Positions 24,851 through 34,615 of a DNA stretch of 64,000 nucleotides are shown piece by piece (positions within the stretch are counted from its first letter, which is position 1; each line of letters begins with the position of its first letter). Source of the stretch: Pseudomonas brassicacearum (lineage in GTDB: Bacteria; Pseudomonadota; Gammaproteobacteria; Pseudomonadales; Pseudomonadaceae); contig NZ_MOBK01000005.1 in the NCBI RefSeq assembly GCF_003732265.1, positions 1 through 64,000 of the forward strand. The letters run 5' to 3'. The translations under genes and the position numbers were made by a program. Below the pieces are notes generated by a model, which worked only from the letters and a program-made list of their open reading frames with translations, ran no database searches and had not been told where the DNA came from.

Positions 24851-25264
24851 ATGTTGCAACCAAAGCGTACGAAGTTCCGCAAGCAGATGACAGGCCACAA
24901 CCGTGGTCTGGCACAGCGCGGTAGCAAAGTCAGCTTCGGCGAATATGCGCTGAAGTCTGTAGCTCGTGGTCGTCTCACCGCTCGTCAGATCGAGTCAGCG
25001 CGTCGTGCTCTGACCCGTCACGTTAAACGTGGCGGCAAGATCTGGATCCGTGTATTCCCGGACAAGCCTATTTCCAAAAAGCCCCTCGAAGTTCGTATGG
25101 GTAAAGGTAAGGGTAGTGTGGAGTACTGGGTTGCCCAGATTCAGCCAGGCAAAGTCCTGTATGAAATCGAGGGTGTTTCTGAAGAGCTGGCGCGTGAGGC
25201 TTTTGCCCTGGCTGCTGCAAAGCTGCCGCTCGCCACCGCCTTTGTTAAACGGACGGTGATGTGA
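24851..25264 (+). CDS. rplP: 50S ribosomal protein L16
   Basis: 137 aa, contacts A-site tRNA and the elbow region of the 23S rRNA. Start [19 protein letters not shown] is canonical, and the conserved [14 protein letters not shown] follows. Its stop codon shares one base with the ATG of rpmC. Confidence 0.97.
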
Positions 25265-25455
25265 TGAAAGCGAATGAACTTCGTGAAAAATCCGCACAGC
25301 AGCTGAACGAGCAACTGCTCGGCTTGCTGCGCGACCAGTTCAATCTGCGTATGCAGAAAGCAACTGGCCAGTTGGGGCAGTCTCATCTGCTCTCGCAAGT
25401 TAAGCGTGACATCGCTCGCGTGAAGACTGTGCTCAACCAGCAGGCAGGTAAGTAA
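25264..25455 (+). CDS. rpmC: 50S ribosomal protein L29
   Basis: 63 aa, two antiparallel helices at the tunnel exit beside L23. ATG at 25264 (TGATG junction with rplP) is preferred over the in-frame GTG just before it. Contains the usual [16 protein letters not shown] core. rpsQ starts 2 nt after the stop. Confidence 0.96.
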
Positions 25456-25457
25456 TC

Positions 25458-25724
25458 ATGGCTGAAGCCGAAAAAACTGTCCGTACGCTGACTGGCCGTG
25501 TTGTCAGCGACAAGATGGACAAAACCATCACCGTACTGATCGAGCGTCGCGTAAAGCACCCGATCTACGGTAAATACGTTAAGCGTTCGACTAAGCTGCA
25601 CGCGCACGACGAAACCAATCAGTGCCACATCGGCGACAAAGTCACTATTCGTGAAACTCGTCCTTTGGCCAAGACCAAGTCTTGGGCGCTGGTTGATGTT
25701 CTCGAACGCGCTGTGGAAGTCTAA
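25458..25724 (+). CDS. rpsQ: 30S ribosomal protein S17
   Basis: 88 aa OB-fold protein important for 30S body assembly. [20 protein letters not shown] and the conserved [16 protein letters not shown] are present. In E. coli this is the last gene of the S10 operon; rplN here follows after only 23 nt with no terminator seen, so S10 and spc genes are probably co-transcribed. Confidence 0.97.
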   Translation: MAEAEKTVRTLTGRVVSDKMDKTITVLIERRVKHPIYGKYVKRSTKLHAHDETNQCHIGDKVTIRETRPLAKTKSWALVDVLERAVEV

Positions 25725-25747
25725 GGACTAGGGGTCGGAGAAATTAT

Positions 25748-26116
25748 ATGATTCAGACTCAATCCATGCTCGATGTGGCCGATAACAGCGGCGCTCGCCG
25801 TGTTATGTGCATCAAGGTGCTGGGTGGCTCCCATCGTCGTTACGCTGGTATCGGTGACATCATCAAAGTTACCGTGAAGGAAGCAATTCCTCGCGGTAAA
25901 GTGAAAAAAGGCCAAGTGATGACTGCTGTTGTAGTCCGCACTCGTCACGGCGTACGTCGTGCTGATGGCTCCATTATCCGCTTTGATGGCAACGCTGCTG
26001 TTCTTCTGAACAACAAGCAAGAGCCGATCGGCACCCGTATCTTTGGGCCAGTGACCCGTGAACTTCGTACTGAGAAGTTCATGAAGATCGTCTCGCTCGC
26101 CCCAGAAGTGCTGTAA
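25748..26116 (+). CDS. rplN: 50S ribosomal protein L14
   Basis: 122 aa. Forms intersubunit bridges and is the docking site of the silencing factor RsfS. Canonical start [18 protein letters not shown] and internal [19 protein letters not shown]. First gene of the classical spc block. Confidence 0.97.
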   Translation: MIQTQSMLDVADNSGARRVMCIKVLGGSHRRYAGIGDIIKVTVKEAIPRGKVKKGQVMTAVVVRTRHGVRRADGSIIRFDGNAAVLLNNKQEPIGTRIFGPVTRELRTEKFMKIVSLAPEVL

Positions 26117-26127
26117 GGAGATCCGAC

Positions 26128-26442
26128 ATGCAAAAGATTCGTCGTGACGACGAGATCATCGTGATCGCCGGCAAAGACAAAGGTAAGCGCGGTAAGGTGC
26201 TTAAGGTTCTCGCTAACAACCGTCTGGTTATTGGCGGTCTGAACCTGGTTAAGCGTCATACCAAGCCTAACCCGATGTCGGGCGTACAAGGCGGTATCGT
26301 CGAAAAAGAAGCTCCACTGGACGCTTCTAACGTCGCCATTTTCAACGGCGAAACCAACAAGGCTGACCGCGTTGGTTTCAAAGTAGAAGACGGCAAGAAA
26401 ATTCGTGTCTTCAAGTCGACCCAAAAAGCGGTTGATGCTTGA
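26128..26442 (+). CDS. rplX: 50S ribosomal protein L24
   Basis: 104 aa early assembly protein with an N-terminal KOW motif ([20 protein letters not shown]). Follows rplN by 11 nt. All landmarks are intact. Confidence 0.97.
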   Translation: MQKIRRDDEIIVIAGKDKGKRGKVLKVLANNRLVIGGLNLVKRHTKPNPMSGVQGGIVEKEAPLDASNVAIFNGETNKADRVGFKVEDGKKIRVFKSTQKAVDA

Positions 26443-26462
26443 ACACTGCTAGGTAGAAGACC

Positions 26463-27002
26463 ATGGCACGACTAAAAGAGATTTACTGGAAGGAAATCGC
26501 ACCGAAACTTAAGGAAGAACTTAAGCTTTCGAACGTGATGGAAGTTCCACGCGTTACAAAAATCACCCTGAACATGGGTCTGGGCGAAGCAGTCGGTGAC
26601 AAAAAAGTCATCGAGCACGCTGTTGCCGACCTGGAAAAGATCACCGGCCAGAAAGTCGTTGTGACCTACGCTCGGAAATCCATCGCTGGCTTTAAAGTCC
26701 GTGAAGGTTGGCCGATCGGCGTCAAAGTGACCCTGCGCCGTGAGCGTATGTACGAGTTCCTGGATCGTCTGCTGTCGATCTCCCTGCCTCGGGTTCGCGA
26801 CTTCCGCGGCCTGAATGCCAAGTCCTTCGATGGTCGTGGTAACTACAGCATGGGCGTTAAAGAGCAGATCATCTTCCCGGAAATCGACTACGACAAGATC
26901 GATGCTCTCCGCGGTCTGGACATTACCCTGACCACCACTGCCAAGAACGATGATGAAGGTCGCGCCCTGTTGCGTGCTTTCAAATTCCCGTTCCGCAACT
27001 GA
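26463..27002 (+). CDS. rplE: 50S ribosomal protein L5
   Basis: 179 aa, binds 5S rRNA and contacts the P-site tRNA loop. Contains [20 protein letters not shown] and the conserved end [12 protein letters not shown]. In E. coli the S8 repressor binds the mRNA near the start of this gene; no such fold was confirmed here. Confidence 0.97.
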   Translation: MARLKEIYWKEIAPKLKEELKLSNVMEVPRVTKITLNMGLGEAVGDKKVIEHAVADLEKITGQKVVVTYARKSIAGFKVREGWPIGVKVTLRRERMYEFLDRLLSISLPRVRDFRGLNAKSFDGRGNYSMGVKEQIIFPEIDYDKIDALRGLDITLTTTAKNDDEGRALLRAFKFPFRN

Positions 27003-27015
27003 TTGGAGTAGGAAA

Positions 27016-27321
27016 ATGGCCAAGATGAGCATGAAAAACCGCGAGCTGAAGCGTCAGCTCACGGTTGCCAAGTACGCCAAAAAGCGTGCAGCACTGAAAG
27101 CTATCATCGTTGATCTGAACGCAAGTCCAGAAGCACGTTGGGAAGCTACAGTAGCTCTGCAGAAGCAGCCACGTGACGCAAGCGCCTCGCGCATGCGTAA
27201 CCGCTGCCGCCTGACCGGTCGTCCACACGGCGTTTACCGCAAGTTCGGCCTCGGCCGTAACAAACTGCGTGAAGCTGCAATGCGTGGTGACGTACCTGGT
27301 CTGGTTAAAGCCAGCTGGTAA
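27016..27321 (+). CDS. rpsN: 30S ribosomal protein S14
   Basis: 101 aa, the long zinc-free type: only one Cys is seen, and the C-terminal [19 protein letters not shown] lacks the CXXC pairs of the short zinc type. Start [14 protein letters not shown] at 27016 follows GGAGTAGGA. A 209-nt gap with a hairpin and promoter separates it from rpsH. Confidence 0.97.
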   Translation: MAKMSMKNRELKRQLTVAKYAKKRAALKAIIVDLNASPEARWEATVALQKQPRDASASRMRNRCRLTGRPHGVYRKFGLGRNKLREAAMRGDVPGLVKASW

Positions 27322-27382
27322 GCACTATCAAAGTCTCGGCGTTCGGAATCGCAAGATACTGACCGCCGGTGACCTTGAACTT

Positions 27383-27410
27383 GAATCAAGCCCCTTTTGG
27401 GGCTTGATTC
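27383..27410 (+). terminator. Hairpin in the rpsN-rpsH gap
   Basis: Perfect 12-bp inverted repeat GAATCAAGCCCC/GGGGCTTGATTC (27383-27394 with 27399-27410) with a TTTT loop. Only ATTTG follows, so termination would be partial. Its 3' arm contains the -35 box of the promoter at 27404. Confidence 0.65.
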
Positions 27411-27432
27411 ATTTGTGGGGTGTGTCTAGAAT
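27404..27432 (+). promoter_or_regulatory. Internal spc promoter upstream of rpsH
   Basis: TTGATT (27404-27409), 17-nt spacer, TAGAAT (27427-27432). Transcription would start around 27439, about 90 nt before rpsH. Confidence 0.65.
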
Positions 27433-27530
27433 ACCCGGCTCGCCTGAGCCCGTGCTTTTTCCGCATGGAAGAGCTCGGCGACAAGTAGTAGCCGCAAGGC
27501 TAATTTTTTTGTATTAGGAGCGTCTAGCCC

Positions 27531-27923
27531 ATGAGTATGCAGGACCCGTTAGCGGACATGCTAACTCGAATCCGTAATGCCCAGATGGCTGAAAAGTCCG
27601 TCGTAAGCATGCCATCTTCTACTTTGAAGGTAGCTGTTGCCAAAGTCCTGAAGGACGAAGGTTACATTGCGGGTTATCAGATCAGCAGCGAAATCAAACC
27701 ACTGCTGTCCATCGAGCTGAAGTACTTCGAAGGCCGTCCGGTCATCGAGGAAGTGAAGCGCGTTAGCCGTCCAGGCCTGCGTCAGTACAAGTCCGTCGAT
27801 GATCTGCCAAAAGTTCGTGGCGGTCTCGGTGTGTCTATCGTCTCCACCAACAAAGGTGTGATGACGGATCGTGCTGCGCGCGCTGCCGGTGTCGGCGGCG
27901 AAGTTCTTTGCACTGTGTTCTAA
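27531..27923 (+). CDS. rpsH: 30S ribosomal protein S8
   Basis: 130 aa, central-domain 16S rRNA binder and, in E. coli, translational repressor of the spc operon. Start [18 protein letters not shown] and the end [11 protein letters not shown] are typical. The 209-nt upstream gap with its own promoter suggests that the second half of the spc genes can be expressed separately. Confidence 0.97.
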   Translation: MSMQDPLADMLTRIRNAQMAEKSVVSMPSSTLKVAVAKVLKDEGYIAGYQISSEIKPLLSIELKYFEGRPVIEEVKRVSRPGLRQYKSVDDLPKVRGGLGVSIVSTNKGVMTDRAARAAGVGGEVLCTVF

Positions 27924-27935
27924 GGGGGGATAAGC

Positions 27936-28469
27936 ATGTCACGCGTCGCTAAGAACCCCGTTAAGCTGCCAGCCGGTGTCGAAGTCAAATTCGCAGGCCA
28001 ACAGCTTTCGGTGAAGGGTGCCAAGGGCACTCTCGAACTGAACATCCATTCGTCCGTTGAGATCGTTGAAGAAGCTGGTGAGCTGCGTTTCGCTGCTCGC
28101 AATGGCGATCAACAAACTCGCGCAATGGCTGGTACCACTCGTGCGTTGGTAAACAACATGGTCCAAGGCGTAAGCCAAGGCTTCGAGCGTAAGCTCCAGC
28201 TGGTCGGTGTTGGTTACAAAGCGCAAGCAAAAGGCACAGTGCTGAACCTGGCTCTTGGCTTCTCGCACCCAGTGGATTATGAACTGCCGGAAGGCATCAC
28301 CGCTGAGACTCCTAGCCAGACCGATATCCTGATCAAGGGCATCGATAAGCAGCTGGTAGGTCAAGTGGCCGCCGAGATCCGCGACTTCCGTCCACCAGAG
28401 CCGTACAAAGGCAAAGGTGTGCGCTACGCGGACGAAGTCGTCCGTCGTAAAGAAGCCAAGAAGAAGTAG
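27936..28469 (+). CDS. rplF: 50S ribosomal protein L6
   Basis: 177 aa, two repeated alpha/beta domains near the GTPase centre. [19 protein letters not shown] at the start and [20 protein letters not shown] near the end are family signatures. Gap of 12 nt from rpsH. Confidence 0.97.
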   Translation: MSRVAKNPVKLPAGVEVKFAGQQLSVKGAKGTLELNIHSSVEIVEEAGELRFAARNGDQQTRAMAGTTRALVNNMVQGVSQGFERKLQLVGVGYKAQAKGTVLNLALGFSHPVDYELPEGITAETPSQTDILIKGIDKQLVGQVAAEIRDFRPPEPYKGKGVRYADEVVRRKEAKKK

Positions 28470-28479
28470 GGCATAGCAA

Positions 28480-28830
28480 ATGACCGACAAAAAAGTTACT
28501 CGACTGCGTCGCGCTCGCAAAGCACGCCTGAAAATGCACGAACTCGAAGTCGTGCGTCTCTGCGTGTTCCGCTCGTCGCAGCACATCTACGCCCAGGTCA
28601 TTTCGGCCGACGGCAACAAAGTCCTGGCATCTGCCTCGACTTTGGATAAAGAACTGCGTGATGGCGCCACTGGCAACATCGACGCGGCCACTAAGGTTGG
28701 CCAGCTGGTCGCTACGCGTGCTAAAGCCGCTGGCGTCTCGCAGGTGGCTTTCGACCGCTCTGGCTTCAAGTACCACGGCCGCGTCAAGGCGCTGGCTGAT
28801 GCTGCTCGTGAAGCTGGGCTGGAGTTCTAA
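28480..28830 (+). CDS. rplR: 50S ribosomal protein L18
   Basis: 116 aa 5S rRNA-binding protein. Basic N-terminus ([18 protein letters not shown]) and C-terminal [20 protein letters not shown]. rpsE begins 3 nt after its stop. Confidence 0.97.
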   Translation: MTDKKVTRLRRARKARLKMHELEVVRLCVFRSSQHIYAQVISADGNKVLASASTLDKELRDGATGNIDAATKVGQLVATRAKAAGVSQVAFDRSGFKYHGRVKALADAAREAGLEF

Positions 28831-28833
28831 GTT

Positions 28834-29334
28834 ATGTCAAATAACGACCAAAAGCGCGACGAAGGCTACATCGAGAAGCTGGTTCAAGTTAACCGCGTAG
28901 CCAAAACCGTTAAAGGCGGCCGTATCTTCACTTTCACCGCGTTGACCGTGGTTGGTGATGGTAAAGGGCGTGTTGGCTTCGGCCGTGGCAAGTCGCGTGA
29001 AGTGCCTGCTGCGATCCAGAAGGCAATGGAAGCTGCTCGCCGCAACATGATCCAAGTTGATCTGAACGGCACCACTCTGCAGTACGCAATGAAGTCCGGT
29101 CACGGCGCTTCGAAGGTGTACATGCAGCCTGCTTCTGAAGGTACCGGTATCATCGCTGGCGGCGCTATGCGTGCTGTTCTCGAAGTTGCTGGCGTTCAGA
29201 ACGTTCTGGCCAAGTGCTACGGCTCGACTAACCCGGTAAACGTGGTTCACGCCACTTTCAAAGGTTTGAAAGCTATGCAGTCTCCTGAATCCATTGCCGC
29301 CAAGCGTGGCAAAAGCGTCAAGGAGATCTTCTGA
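28834..29334 (+). CDS. rpsE: 30S ribosomal protein S5
   Basis: 166 aa, involved in decoding fidelity and mRNA entry. Double-stranded-RNA-binding-like N-terminal domain with the [20 protein letters not shown] loop, the classical site of spectinomycin-resistance changes; no deletion is evident. C-terminal domain has [18 protein letters not shown]. Confidence 0.97.
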   Translation: MSNNDQKRDEGYIEKLVQVNRVAKTVKGGRIFTFTALTVVGDGKGRVGFGRGKSREVPAAIQKAMEAARRNMIQVDLNGTTLQYAMKSGHGASKVYMQPASEGTGIIAGGAMRAVLEVAGVQNVLAKCYGSTNPVNVVHATFKGLKAMQSPESIAAKRGKSVKEIF

Positions 29335-29336
29335 TC

Positions 29337-29513
29337 ATGGCTACCGTTAAAGTTACGCTGATCAAAAGCATGACCGGCCGCATCCCTAACCACAAACTGT
29401 GCGTTAAGGGTCTGGGTCTGCGTCGCATCGGTCACACTGTAGAAGTACTTGATACTCCCGAGAATCGCGGGATGATCAACAAGGCTTACTACATGCTGCG
29501 TGTCGAGGGTTAA
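29337..29513 (+). CDS. rpmD: 50S ribosomal protein L30
   Basis: 58 aa. Translating from ATG 29337 gives [20 protein letters not shown] and on to YYMLRVEG before TAA at 29511-29513. [19 protein letters not shown] is the L30 core. It is absent from some bacteria but fits exactly here, 2 nt after rpsE and 3 nt before rplO. Confidence 0.96.
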   Translation: MATVKVTLIKSMTGRIPNHKLCVKGLGLRRIGHTVEVLDTPENRGMINKAYYMLRVEG

Positions 29514-29516
29514 TCG

Positions 29517-29954
29517 ATGAAACTCAATGATCTGAGTCCAGCGCCGGGTTCCCGTCGCGAAAAGCATCGTCCGGGCCGTGGTATCGGTAGTGGTTTGGGC
29601 AAGACCGGTGGCCGTGGCCACAAAGGTCAGTCCTCCCGCTCCGGTGGCACCATTGCTCCAGGCTTTGAAGGCGGTCAACAGCCGCTGCATCGTCGCCTGC
29701 CGAAGTTCGGTTTCGTTTCCCTGAAAGCCATGGACCGCGCAGAAGTGCGTCTGTCCGAGCTGGCTAAAGTGGAAGGCGACATCGTCACCGTGCAGTCCCT
29801 GAAAGATGCCAACGTGATCAACGTCAACGTTCAGCGTGTGAAAATCATGCTGTCCGGCGAAGTTACTCGCGCTGTCACCATCGGAAAGGGAATCGGCGCC
29901 ACCAAAGGTGCGCGTGCGGCTATCGAAGCAGCTGGCGGCAAGTTCGAGGAATAA
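29517..29954 (+). CDS. rplO: 50S ribosomal protein L15
   Basis: 145 aa late-assembly protein with a long Gly/Arg-rich N-terminal extension ([19 protein letters not shown]) that threads into 23S rRNA. secY starts at the base directly after its stop, so translation is coupled. Confidence 0.97.
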   Translation: MKLNDLSPAPGSRREKHRPGRGIGSGLGKTGGRGHKGQSSRSGGTIAPGFEGGQQPLHRRLPKFGFVSLKAMDRAEVRLSELAKVEGDIVTVQSLKDANVINVNVQRVKIMLSGEVTRAVTIGKGIGATKGARAAIEAAGGKFEE

Positions 29955-31283
29955 ATGGCTAAGCAAGGTGCTCTCTCTGCGCTCGGCAAAGGCGGTATGT
30001 CTGAACTCTGGGCTCGTCTGCGTTTTCTGTTCCTGGCGATTATCGTCTACCGAATAGGCGCACACATCCCGGTTCCAGGTATCAACCCGGACCGACTCGC
30101 GGACCTGTTTCGACAGAATGAGGGGACCATTCTTAGCTTGTTCAACATGTTTTCCGGCGGCGCGCTGGAACGGATGAGCATCTTTGCACTGGGGATCATG
30201 CCGTACATTTCGGCATCGATCATCATGCAACTGATGACCGCCGTCAGCCCGCAGCTGGAACAGTTGAAGAAGGAAGGTGAAGCTGGCCGTCGCAAGATCA
30301 GCCAGTACACCCGCTACGGCACTGTCGTCCTCGCTCTCGTTCAGGCAATTGGCATGTCCATTGGTCTGGCAGGGCAGGGCGTTGCGTTCACTGGTGACTT
30401 TGGCTTCCATTTCGTCGCGGTATCCACTTTTGTGGCTGGTGCGATGTTCATGATGTGGCTGGGTGAGCAGATTACTGAGCGTGGTGTTGGCAACGGTATC
30501 TCGATGTTGATTTTTTCGGGTATCGTCGCCGGTCTTCCGAGAGCGATCGGGCAGTCTTTCGAGTCTGCACGTCAGGGTGATATCAACATCTTCGCCCTGG
30601 TTGCCATCGGTTTGCTGGCAGTAGCGATTATCGGTTTCGTGGTGTTCATTGAGCGTGGTCAGCGTCGTATTGCTGTTCACTACGCCAAGCGTCAGCAGGG
30701 CCGTAAGGTCTTTGCTGCGCAGACTAGCCACTTGCCGCTGAAGGTGAACATGGCCGGTGTTATTCCGGCCATTTTCGCGAGCAGCATTTTGCTGTTCCCG
30801 GCTTCGTTGGGTGCCTGGTTTGGTCAGTCTGAAGGTATGGGCTGGTTGCAGGACATCTCGCAGTCGATCGCTCCTGGTCAGCCGTTGAATATTCTGCTGT
30901 TTAGTGCAGGGATTATTTTCTTCTGCTTCTTCTATACGGCGTTGATGTTCAATCCGAAAGACGTAGCGGAAAACCTGAAGAAGTCCGGTGCCTTTATTCC
31001 GGGCATCCGTCCAGGTGAGCAGTCTGCGCGCTACATTGATGGCGTTCTGACCCGCTTGACCATGTTCGGTGCTCTTTACATGACGGCCGTGTGCTTGTTG
31101 CCCCAGTTCCTGGTGGTTGCAGCAAACGTACCGTTCTACCTTGGCGGGACCTCGTTGCTGATCGTCGTCGTGGTTGTGATGGACTTCATGTCCCAAGTAC
31201 AATCGCACCTCGTTTCGCACCAGTACGAATCCCTGATGAAGAAAGCCAACCTGAAGGGTTACGGCAGCGGCATGTTGCGCTGA
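29955..31283 (+). CDS. secY: Preprotein translocase subunit SecY
   Basis: 442 aa, ten predicted membrane helices, the protein-conducting channel of the Sec system. Plug and lateral-gate regions look intact; [18 protein letters not shown] marks TM1 and the plug approach. Works with SecE (4172-4540) in this same window. Last large gene of the spc block, followed by rpmJ. Confidence 0.98.
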   Translation: MAKQGALSALGKGGMSELWARLRFLFLAIIVYRIGAHIPVPGINPDRLADLFRQNEGTILSLFNMFSGGALERMSIFALGIMPYISASIIMQLMTAVSPQLEQLKKEGEAGRRKISQYTRYGTVVLALVQAIGMSIGLAGQGVAFTGDFGFHFVAVSTFVAGAMFMMWLGEQITERGVGNGISMLIFSGIVAGLPRAIGQSFESARQGDINIFALVAIGLLAVAIIGFVVFIERGQRRIAVHYAKRQQGRKVFAAQTSHLPLKVNMAGVIPAIFASSILLFPASLGAWFGQSEGMGWLQDISQSIAPGQPLNILLFSAGIIFFCFFYTALMFNPKDVAENLKKSGAFIPGIRPGEQSARYIDGVLTRLTMFGALYMTAVCLLPQFLVVAANVPFYLGGTSLLIVVVVVMDFMSQVQSHLVSHQYESLMKKANLKGYGSGMLR

Positions 31284-31310
31284 GTACCCATAAGGTTCGA
31301 GGAGTTGGTG

Positions 31311-31427
31311 ATGAAAGTTCGTGCATCGGTGAAAAAGCTGTGCCGTAACTGCAAAATTATTCGCCGCGAAGGTGTTGTTCGAGTAATTTGCAGCGCGGAA
31401 CCGCGTCACAAACAGCGCCAAGGCTGA
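31311..31427 (+). CDS. rpmJ: 50S ribosomal protein L36
   Basis: 38 aa, [19 protein letters not shown] and on to HKQRQG. The CxxC (Cys11, Cys14), Cys27 and His32 form the zinc ribbon, so this is the zinc-containing type, which zinc-starved pseudomonads can replace by a zinc-free paralogue elsewhere. ATG 31311 is preceded by GAGGAG. Confidence 0.96.
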
Positions 31428-31445
31428 GTGTGATTGTGCTTCAAG

Positions 31446-31469
31446 CCCGGTAGCTAGTGCGCTACCGGG
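31446..31469 (+). terminator. Hairpin between rpmJ and rpsM
   Basis: Perfect 9-bp stem CCCGGTAGC/GCTACCGGG (31446-31454 with 31461-31469), 6-nt loop, followed by TTGATTATTTG. Weak as a terminator; it lies directly against the alpha promoter -35. Confidence 0.6.
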
Positions 31470-31498
31470 TTGATTATTTGTTATTACAGCGATATTAT
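31470..31498 (+). promoter_or_regulatory. alpha operon promoter
   Basis: TTGATT (31470-31475), 17-nt spacer, TATTAT (31493-31498). Start expected near 31505, leaving a ~53-nt leader for rpsM in which S4 could act. Confidence 0.65.
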
Positions 31499-31557
31499 CT
31501 CGCGCCCTATTTCTTGGCTTCCGGGGCGTAGGTAGCTGTCAATTGGAGTCCCACTGA

Positions 31558-31914
31558 ATGGCCCGTATTGCAGGCGTTAACATTCCAGATAACAAGCATA
31601 CTGTTATCTCGCTGACCTACATCTATGGTGTTGGTCGCACTACTGCACAGAAGATCTGTGCAGTGACTGGGGTAAACCCAGCCGCAAAGATCAAAGATCT
31701 GAGCGACGAGCAGATTGAACAGCTGCGTGGCGAAGTGGCGAAGTTCACCACTGAAGGTGACCTGCGTCGCGAAATCAACATGAAAATCAAGCGTTTGATG
31801 GACCTCGGTTGCTATCGCGGTCTGCGTCATCGTCGTGGTCTTCCAGTGCGCGGTCAGCGTACCAAGACTAACGCGCGTACCCGTAAAGGTCCGCGTAAGC
31901 CGATCCGCAAGTAA
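31558..31914 (+). CDS. rpsM: 30S ribosomal protein S13
   Basis: 118 aa, contacts P-site tRNA and bridges to L5. Start [14 protein letters not shown], helix-two-turn-helix region, and basic tail ([18 protein letters not shown]). First gene of the alpha block; own promoter predicted at 31470. Confidence 0.97.
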   Translation: MARIAGVNIPDNKHTVISLTYIYGVGRTTAQKICAVTGVNPAAKIKDLSDEQIEQLRGEVAKFTTEGDLRREINMKIKRLMDLGCYRGLRHRRGLPVRGQRTKTNARTRKGPRKPIRK

Positions 31915-31944
31915 TCGCCCCCGCGAATCGACAGGAAAATTATC

Positions 31945-32334
31945 ATGGCAAAACCTGCTGCTCGTCCTCGTAAAAAAGTTAAAAAGACAGTGGTTGATGG
32001 CATCGCCCACATCCATGCATCTTTTAACAACACAATCGTGACCATCACCGACCGTCAAGGCAACGCTCTTTCCTGGGCTACCTCCGGTGGTTCGGGTTTC
32101 CGCGGTTCCCGCAAGTCCACCCCGTTTGCTGCTCAAGTAGCTGCTGAACGTGCTGGTCAAGCTGCGCTGGAATACGGTCTGAAAAACCTCGACGTTAACG
32201 TCAAAGGTCCAGGCCCAGGTCGTGAATCTGCAGTCCGCGCTTTGAACGGCTGTGGCTACAAGATCGCCAGCATCACCGACGTGACGCCAATCCCGCACAA
32301 CGGGTGCCGTCCGCCGAAGAAGCGCCGCGTGTAA
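31945..32334 (+). CDS. rpsK: 30S ribosomal protein S11
   Basis: 129 aa platform protein. [20 protein letters not shown] and the end [13 protein letters not shown] (with the Asn-Gly that can isomerise in E. coli) are intact. Gap of 30 nt from rpsM. Confidence 0.97.
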   Translation: MAKPAARPRKKVKKTVVDGIAHIHASFNNTIVTITDRQGNALSWATSGGSGFRGSRKSTPFAAQVAAERAGQAALEYGLKNLDVNVKGPGPGRESAVRALNGCGYKIASITDVTPIPHNGCRPPKKRRV

Positions 32335-32352
32335 TCCAGGAGATTGTAAAGA

Positions 32353-32973
32353 ATGGCTCGTTACATTGGTCCAAAATGCAAACTCGCTCGTCGCGAAGGC
32401 ACCGATCTCTTTCTGAAGAGCGGCGTGCGCGCGATCGAATCGAAGTGCAACATTGAAGCAGCACCTGGTATCCACGGCCAACGCCGCGGTCGCCAGTCCG
32501 ATTACGGCACCCAACTGCGTGAAAAGCAGAAGGTCCGTCGTATCTACGGCGTTCTCGAGCGTCAATTCAGCGGCTACTACAAAGAAGCTGCTGGCAAGAA
32601 AGGTGCAACCGGTGAAAACCTGCTGCAACTGCTCGAATGCCGTCTGGACAACGTTGTATACCGTATGGGTTTTGGCTCTACTCGTGCCGAATCCCGTCAG
32701 CTGGTATCGCACAAATCCGTCAGCGTTAACGGTCAGACCGTAAACGTACCGTCTTACCAGGTTCGTGCTGGTGACGTGGTCGCGATTCGCGAGAAAGCAA
32801 AGAACCAACTTCGCATTGTCCAAGCTCTCGATCTGTGTGCCCAACGTGGCCGCGTAGAATGGGTAGAAGTAGACACTGAGAAGAAGTCGGGCGTTTTCAA
32901 GAACGTTCCAGCTCGCAGTGATCTGTCCGCCGACATCAACGAAAGCCTGATTGTCGAGCTCTACTCCAAGTAA
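32353..32973 (+). CDS. rpsD: 30S ribosomal protein S4
   Basis: 206 aa primary 16S rRNA binder and, in E. coli, repressor of the alpha operon and an antitermination factor at rrn. Start [16 protein letters not shown] and S4 RNA-binding domain ([20 protein letters not shown]) are present. Only two Cys in the N-terminal part, i.e. no full zinc site. Confidence 0.97.
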   Translation: MARYIGPKCKLARREGTDLFLKSGVRAIESKCNIEAAPGIHGQRRGRQSDYGTQLREKQKVRRIYGVLERQFSGYYKEAAGKKGATGENLLQLLECRLDNVVYRMGFGSTRAESRQLVSHKSVSVNGQTVNVPSYQVRAGDVVAIREKAKNQLRIVQALDLCAQRGRVEWVEVDTEKKSGVFKNVPARSDLSADINESLIVELYSK

Positions 32974-32995
32974 GGGCTAGAAAATAGGTGCATCC

Positions 32996-33997
32996 ATGCA
33001 GATTTCGGTAAATGAGTTCCTGACACCCCGCCACATTGATGTGCAGGTTGTCAGTCCAACCCGCGCCAAGATCACTCTCGAGCCTCTCGAGCGTGGTTTC
33101 GGCCACACCCTGGGCAACGCGCTGCGCCGCATCCTGTTGTCCTCAATGCCCGGCTGTGCAGTAGTCGAGGCCGAGATTGACGGTGTACTCCATGAGTACA
33201 GCGCCATCGAAGGCGTACAGGAAGACGTAATTGAAATCCTGTTGAACCTTAAAGGTCTGGCTATCAAGCTGCACGGTCGTGACGAAGTTACGCTGACCTT
33301 GTCGAAGAAGGGTTCGGGGGTGGTTACCGCTGCCGATATTCAGCTGGATCATGATGTCGAGATCGTTAACCCCGATCACGTAATCGCTAACCTGGCGTCT
33401 AACGGCGCCCTGAACATGAAGCTCACCGTAGCTCGTGGTCGTGGTTATGAACCGGCAGACTCGCGTCAGAGCGATGAAGACGAAAGCCGCAGCATCGGTC
33501 GCTTGCAGCTTGACTCTTCGTTCAGCCCGGTTCGCCGTATCGCATACGTGGTGGAAAACGCCCGTGTCGAGCAGCGTACTAACCTGGACAAGCTGGTTAT
33601 TGATCTGGAAACCAACGGTACCCTGGATCCTGAAGAGGCTATCCGCCGCGCTGCAACCATTCTGCAACAGCAGTTGGCTGCGTTCGTCGATCTCAAAGGT
33701 GACAGTGAGCCAGTGGTTGTCGAGCAGGAAGACGAGATCGATCCGATCCTGCTTCGCCCGGTTGACGATCTGGAACTGACTGTACGTTCGGCTAACTGCC
33801 TTAAGGCGGAAAACATCTACTACATCGGTGACCTGATTCAGCGTACCGAAGTAGAGCTGTTGAAGACTCCGAACCTTGGCAAGAAATCCTTGACTGAAAT
33901 CAAGGACGTTCTGGCCTCCCGCGGTCTGTCCCTCGGCATGCGCCTCGACAACTGGCCGCCTGCAAGTCTTAAGAAGGACGACAAGGCGACTGCCTGA
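32996..33997 (+). CDS. rpoA: DNA-directed RNA polymerase alpha subunit
   Basis: 333 aa. N-terminal domain (to ~235) dimerises and seeds core assembly ([19 protein letters not shown]); an acidic linker follows; the C-terminal domain (~250-325, [18 protein letters not shown]) binds UP elements and activators. Lies between rpsD and rplQ as in most proteobacteria. Confidence 0.99.
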   Translation: MQISVNEFLTPRHIDVQVVSPTRAKITLEPLERGFGHTLGNALRRILLSSMPGCAVVEAEIDGVLHEYSAIEGVQEDVIEILLNLKGLAIKLHGRDEVTLTLSKKGSGVVTAADIQLDHDVEIVNPDHVIANLASNGALNMKLTVARGRGYEPADSRQSDEDESRSIGRLQLDSSFSPVRRIAYVVENARVEQRTNLDKLVIDLETNGTLDPEEAIRRAATILQQQLAAFVDLKGDSEPVVVEQEDEIDPILLRPVDDLELTVRSANCLKAENIYYIGDLIQRTEVELLKTPNLGKKSLTEIKDVLASRGLSLGMRLDNWPPASLKKDDKATA

Positions 33998-34039
33998 TCG
34001 TCGTAATCACCGAACGTCGTGTTTGGTAAGGAATGAACC

Positions 34040-34426
34040 ATGCGTCATCGTAAAAGTGGTCGTCACCTGAGCCGCACTAGCTCGCACCGCAAGGCCATGT
34101 TTCAAAACATGGCAGTGTCGCTGTTCGAGCACGAGCTGATCAAAACTACACTGCCGAAAGCTAAAGAACTGCGTCGCGTTGCTGAGCCGCTGATCACTTT
34201 GGCCAAGACAGACAGCCTGGCTAACCGCCGCCTAGCTTTCGACCGTACTCGTTCGAAAGCTATCGTTGGTAAGCTCTTCAACGACCTGGGCAAGCGTTAC
34301 GCTACCCGTGAGGGTGGCTACCTGCGCATCCTCAAGTGCGGCTTCCGCACTGGCGACAACGCGCCTATGGCGTACGTCGAGTTGGTTGATCGTGCTACTG
34401 CCGGCGAAGCTGTATCCGCCGAGTAA
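34040..34426 (+). CDS. rplQ: 50S ribosomal protein L17
   Basis: 128 aa. [20 protein letters not shown] is the invariant start. Last gene of the ribosomal cluster, 42 nt after rpoA, with a strong terminator 18 nt downstream. Confidence 0.97.
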   Translation: MRHRKSGRHLSRTSSHRKAMFQNMAVSLFEHELIKTTLPKAKELRRVAEPLITLAKTDSLANRRLAFDRTRSKAIVGKLFNDLGKRYATREGGYLRILKCGFRTGDNAPMAYVELVDRATAGEAVSAE

Positions 34427-34443
34427 GACGTCAGTCTGAAACG

Positions 34444-34471
34444 AAAAACCGGGCCTAGTGCCCGGTTTTTT
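34444..34471 (+). terminator. Terminator of the alpha operon
   Basis: AAAAACCGGGC/GCCCGGTTTTT stem (34444-34454 with 34460-34470), 5-nt loop and T-run. It closes the ~32-kb translation/transcription block. Confidence 0.93.
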
Positions 34472-34498
34472 GTGAGCGCTCGAAAAGTGCTGCGACCG

Positions 34499-34513
34499 TT
34501 AGTTATTTTCTAT
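34499..34513 (+). promoter_or_regulatory. Possible OxyR half-site upstream of katA
   Basis: TTAG-N7-CTAT matches half of the OxyR consensus (ATAG-N7-CTAT) with one mismatch. The next two quarter-sites at the expected spacing are poor. It lies about 105 nt before katA; hydrogen-peroxide control of katA by OxyR is known in Pseudomonas. Confidence 0.3.
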
Positions 34514-34615
34514 CGATGCTGAAAGGTTAATGAATTTGTAGGTGTAACGTTGCTGATCAATACTCCTTCTCAGCCGATTAGCCGGCAGTTATAGACTGAC
34601 AAAGGAAAAGATCGC

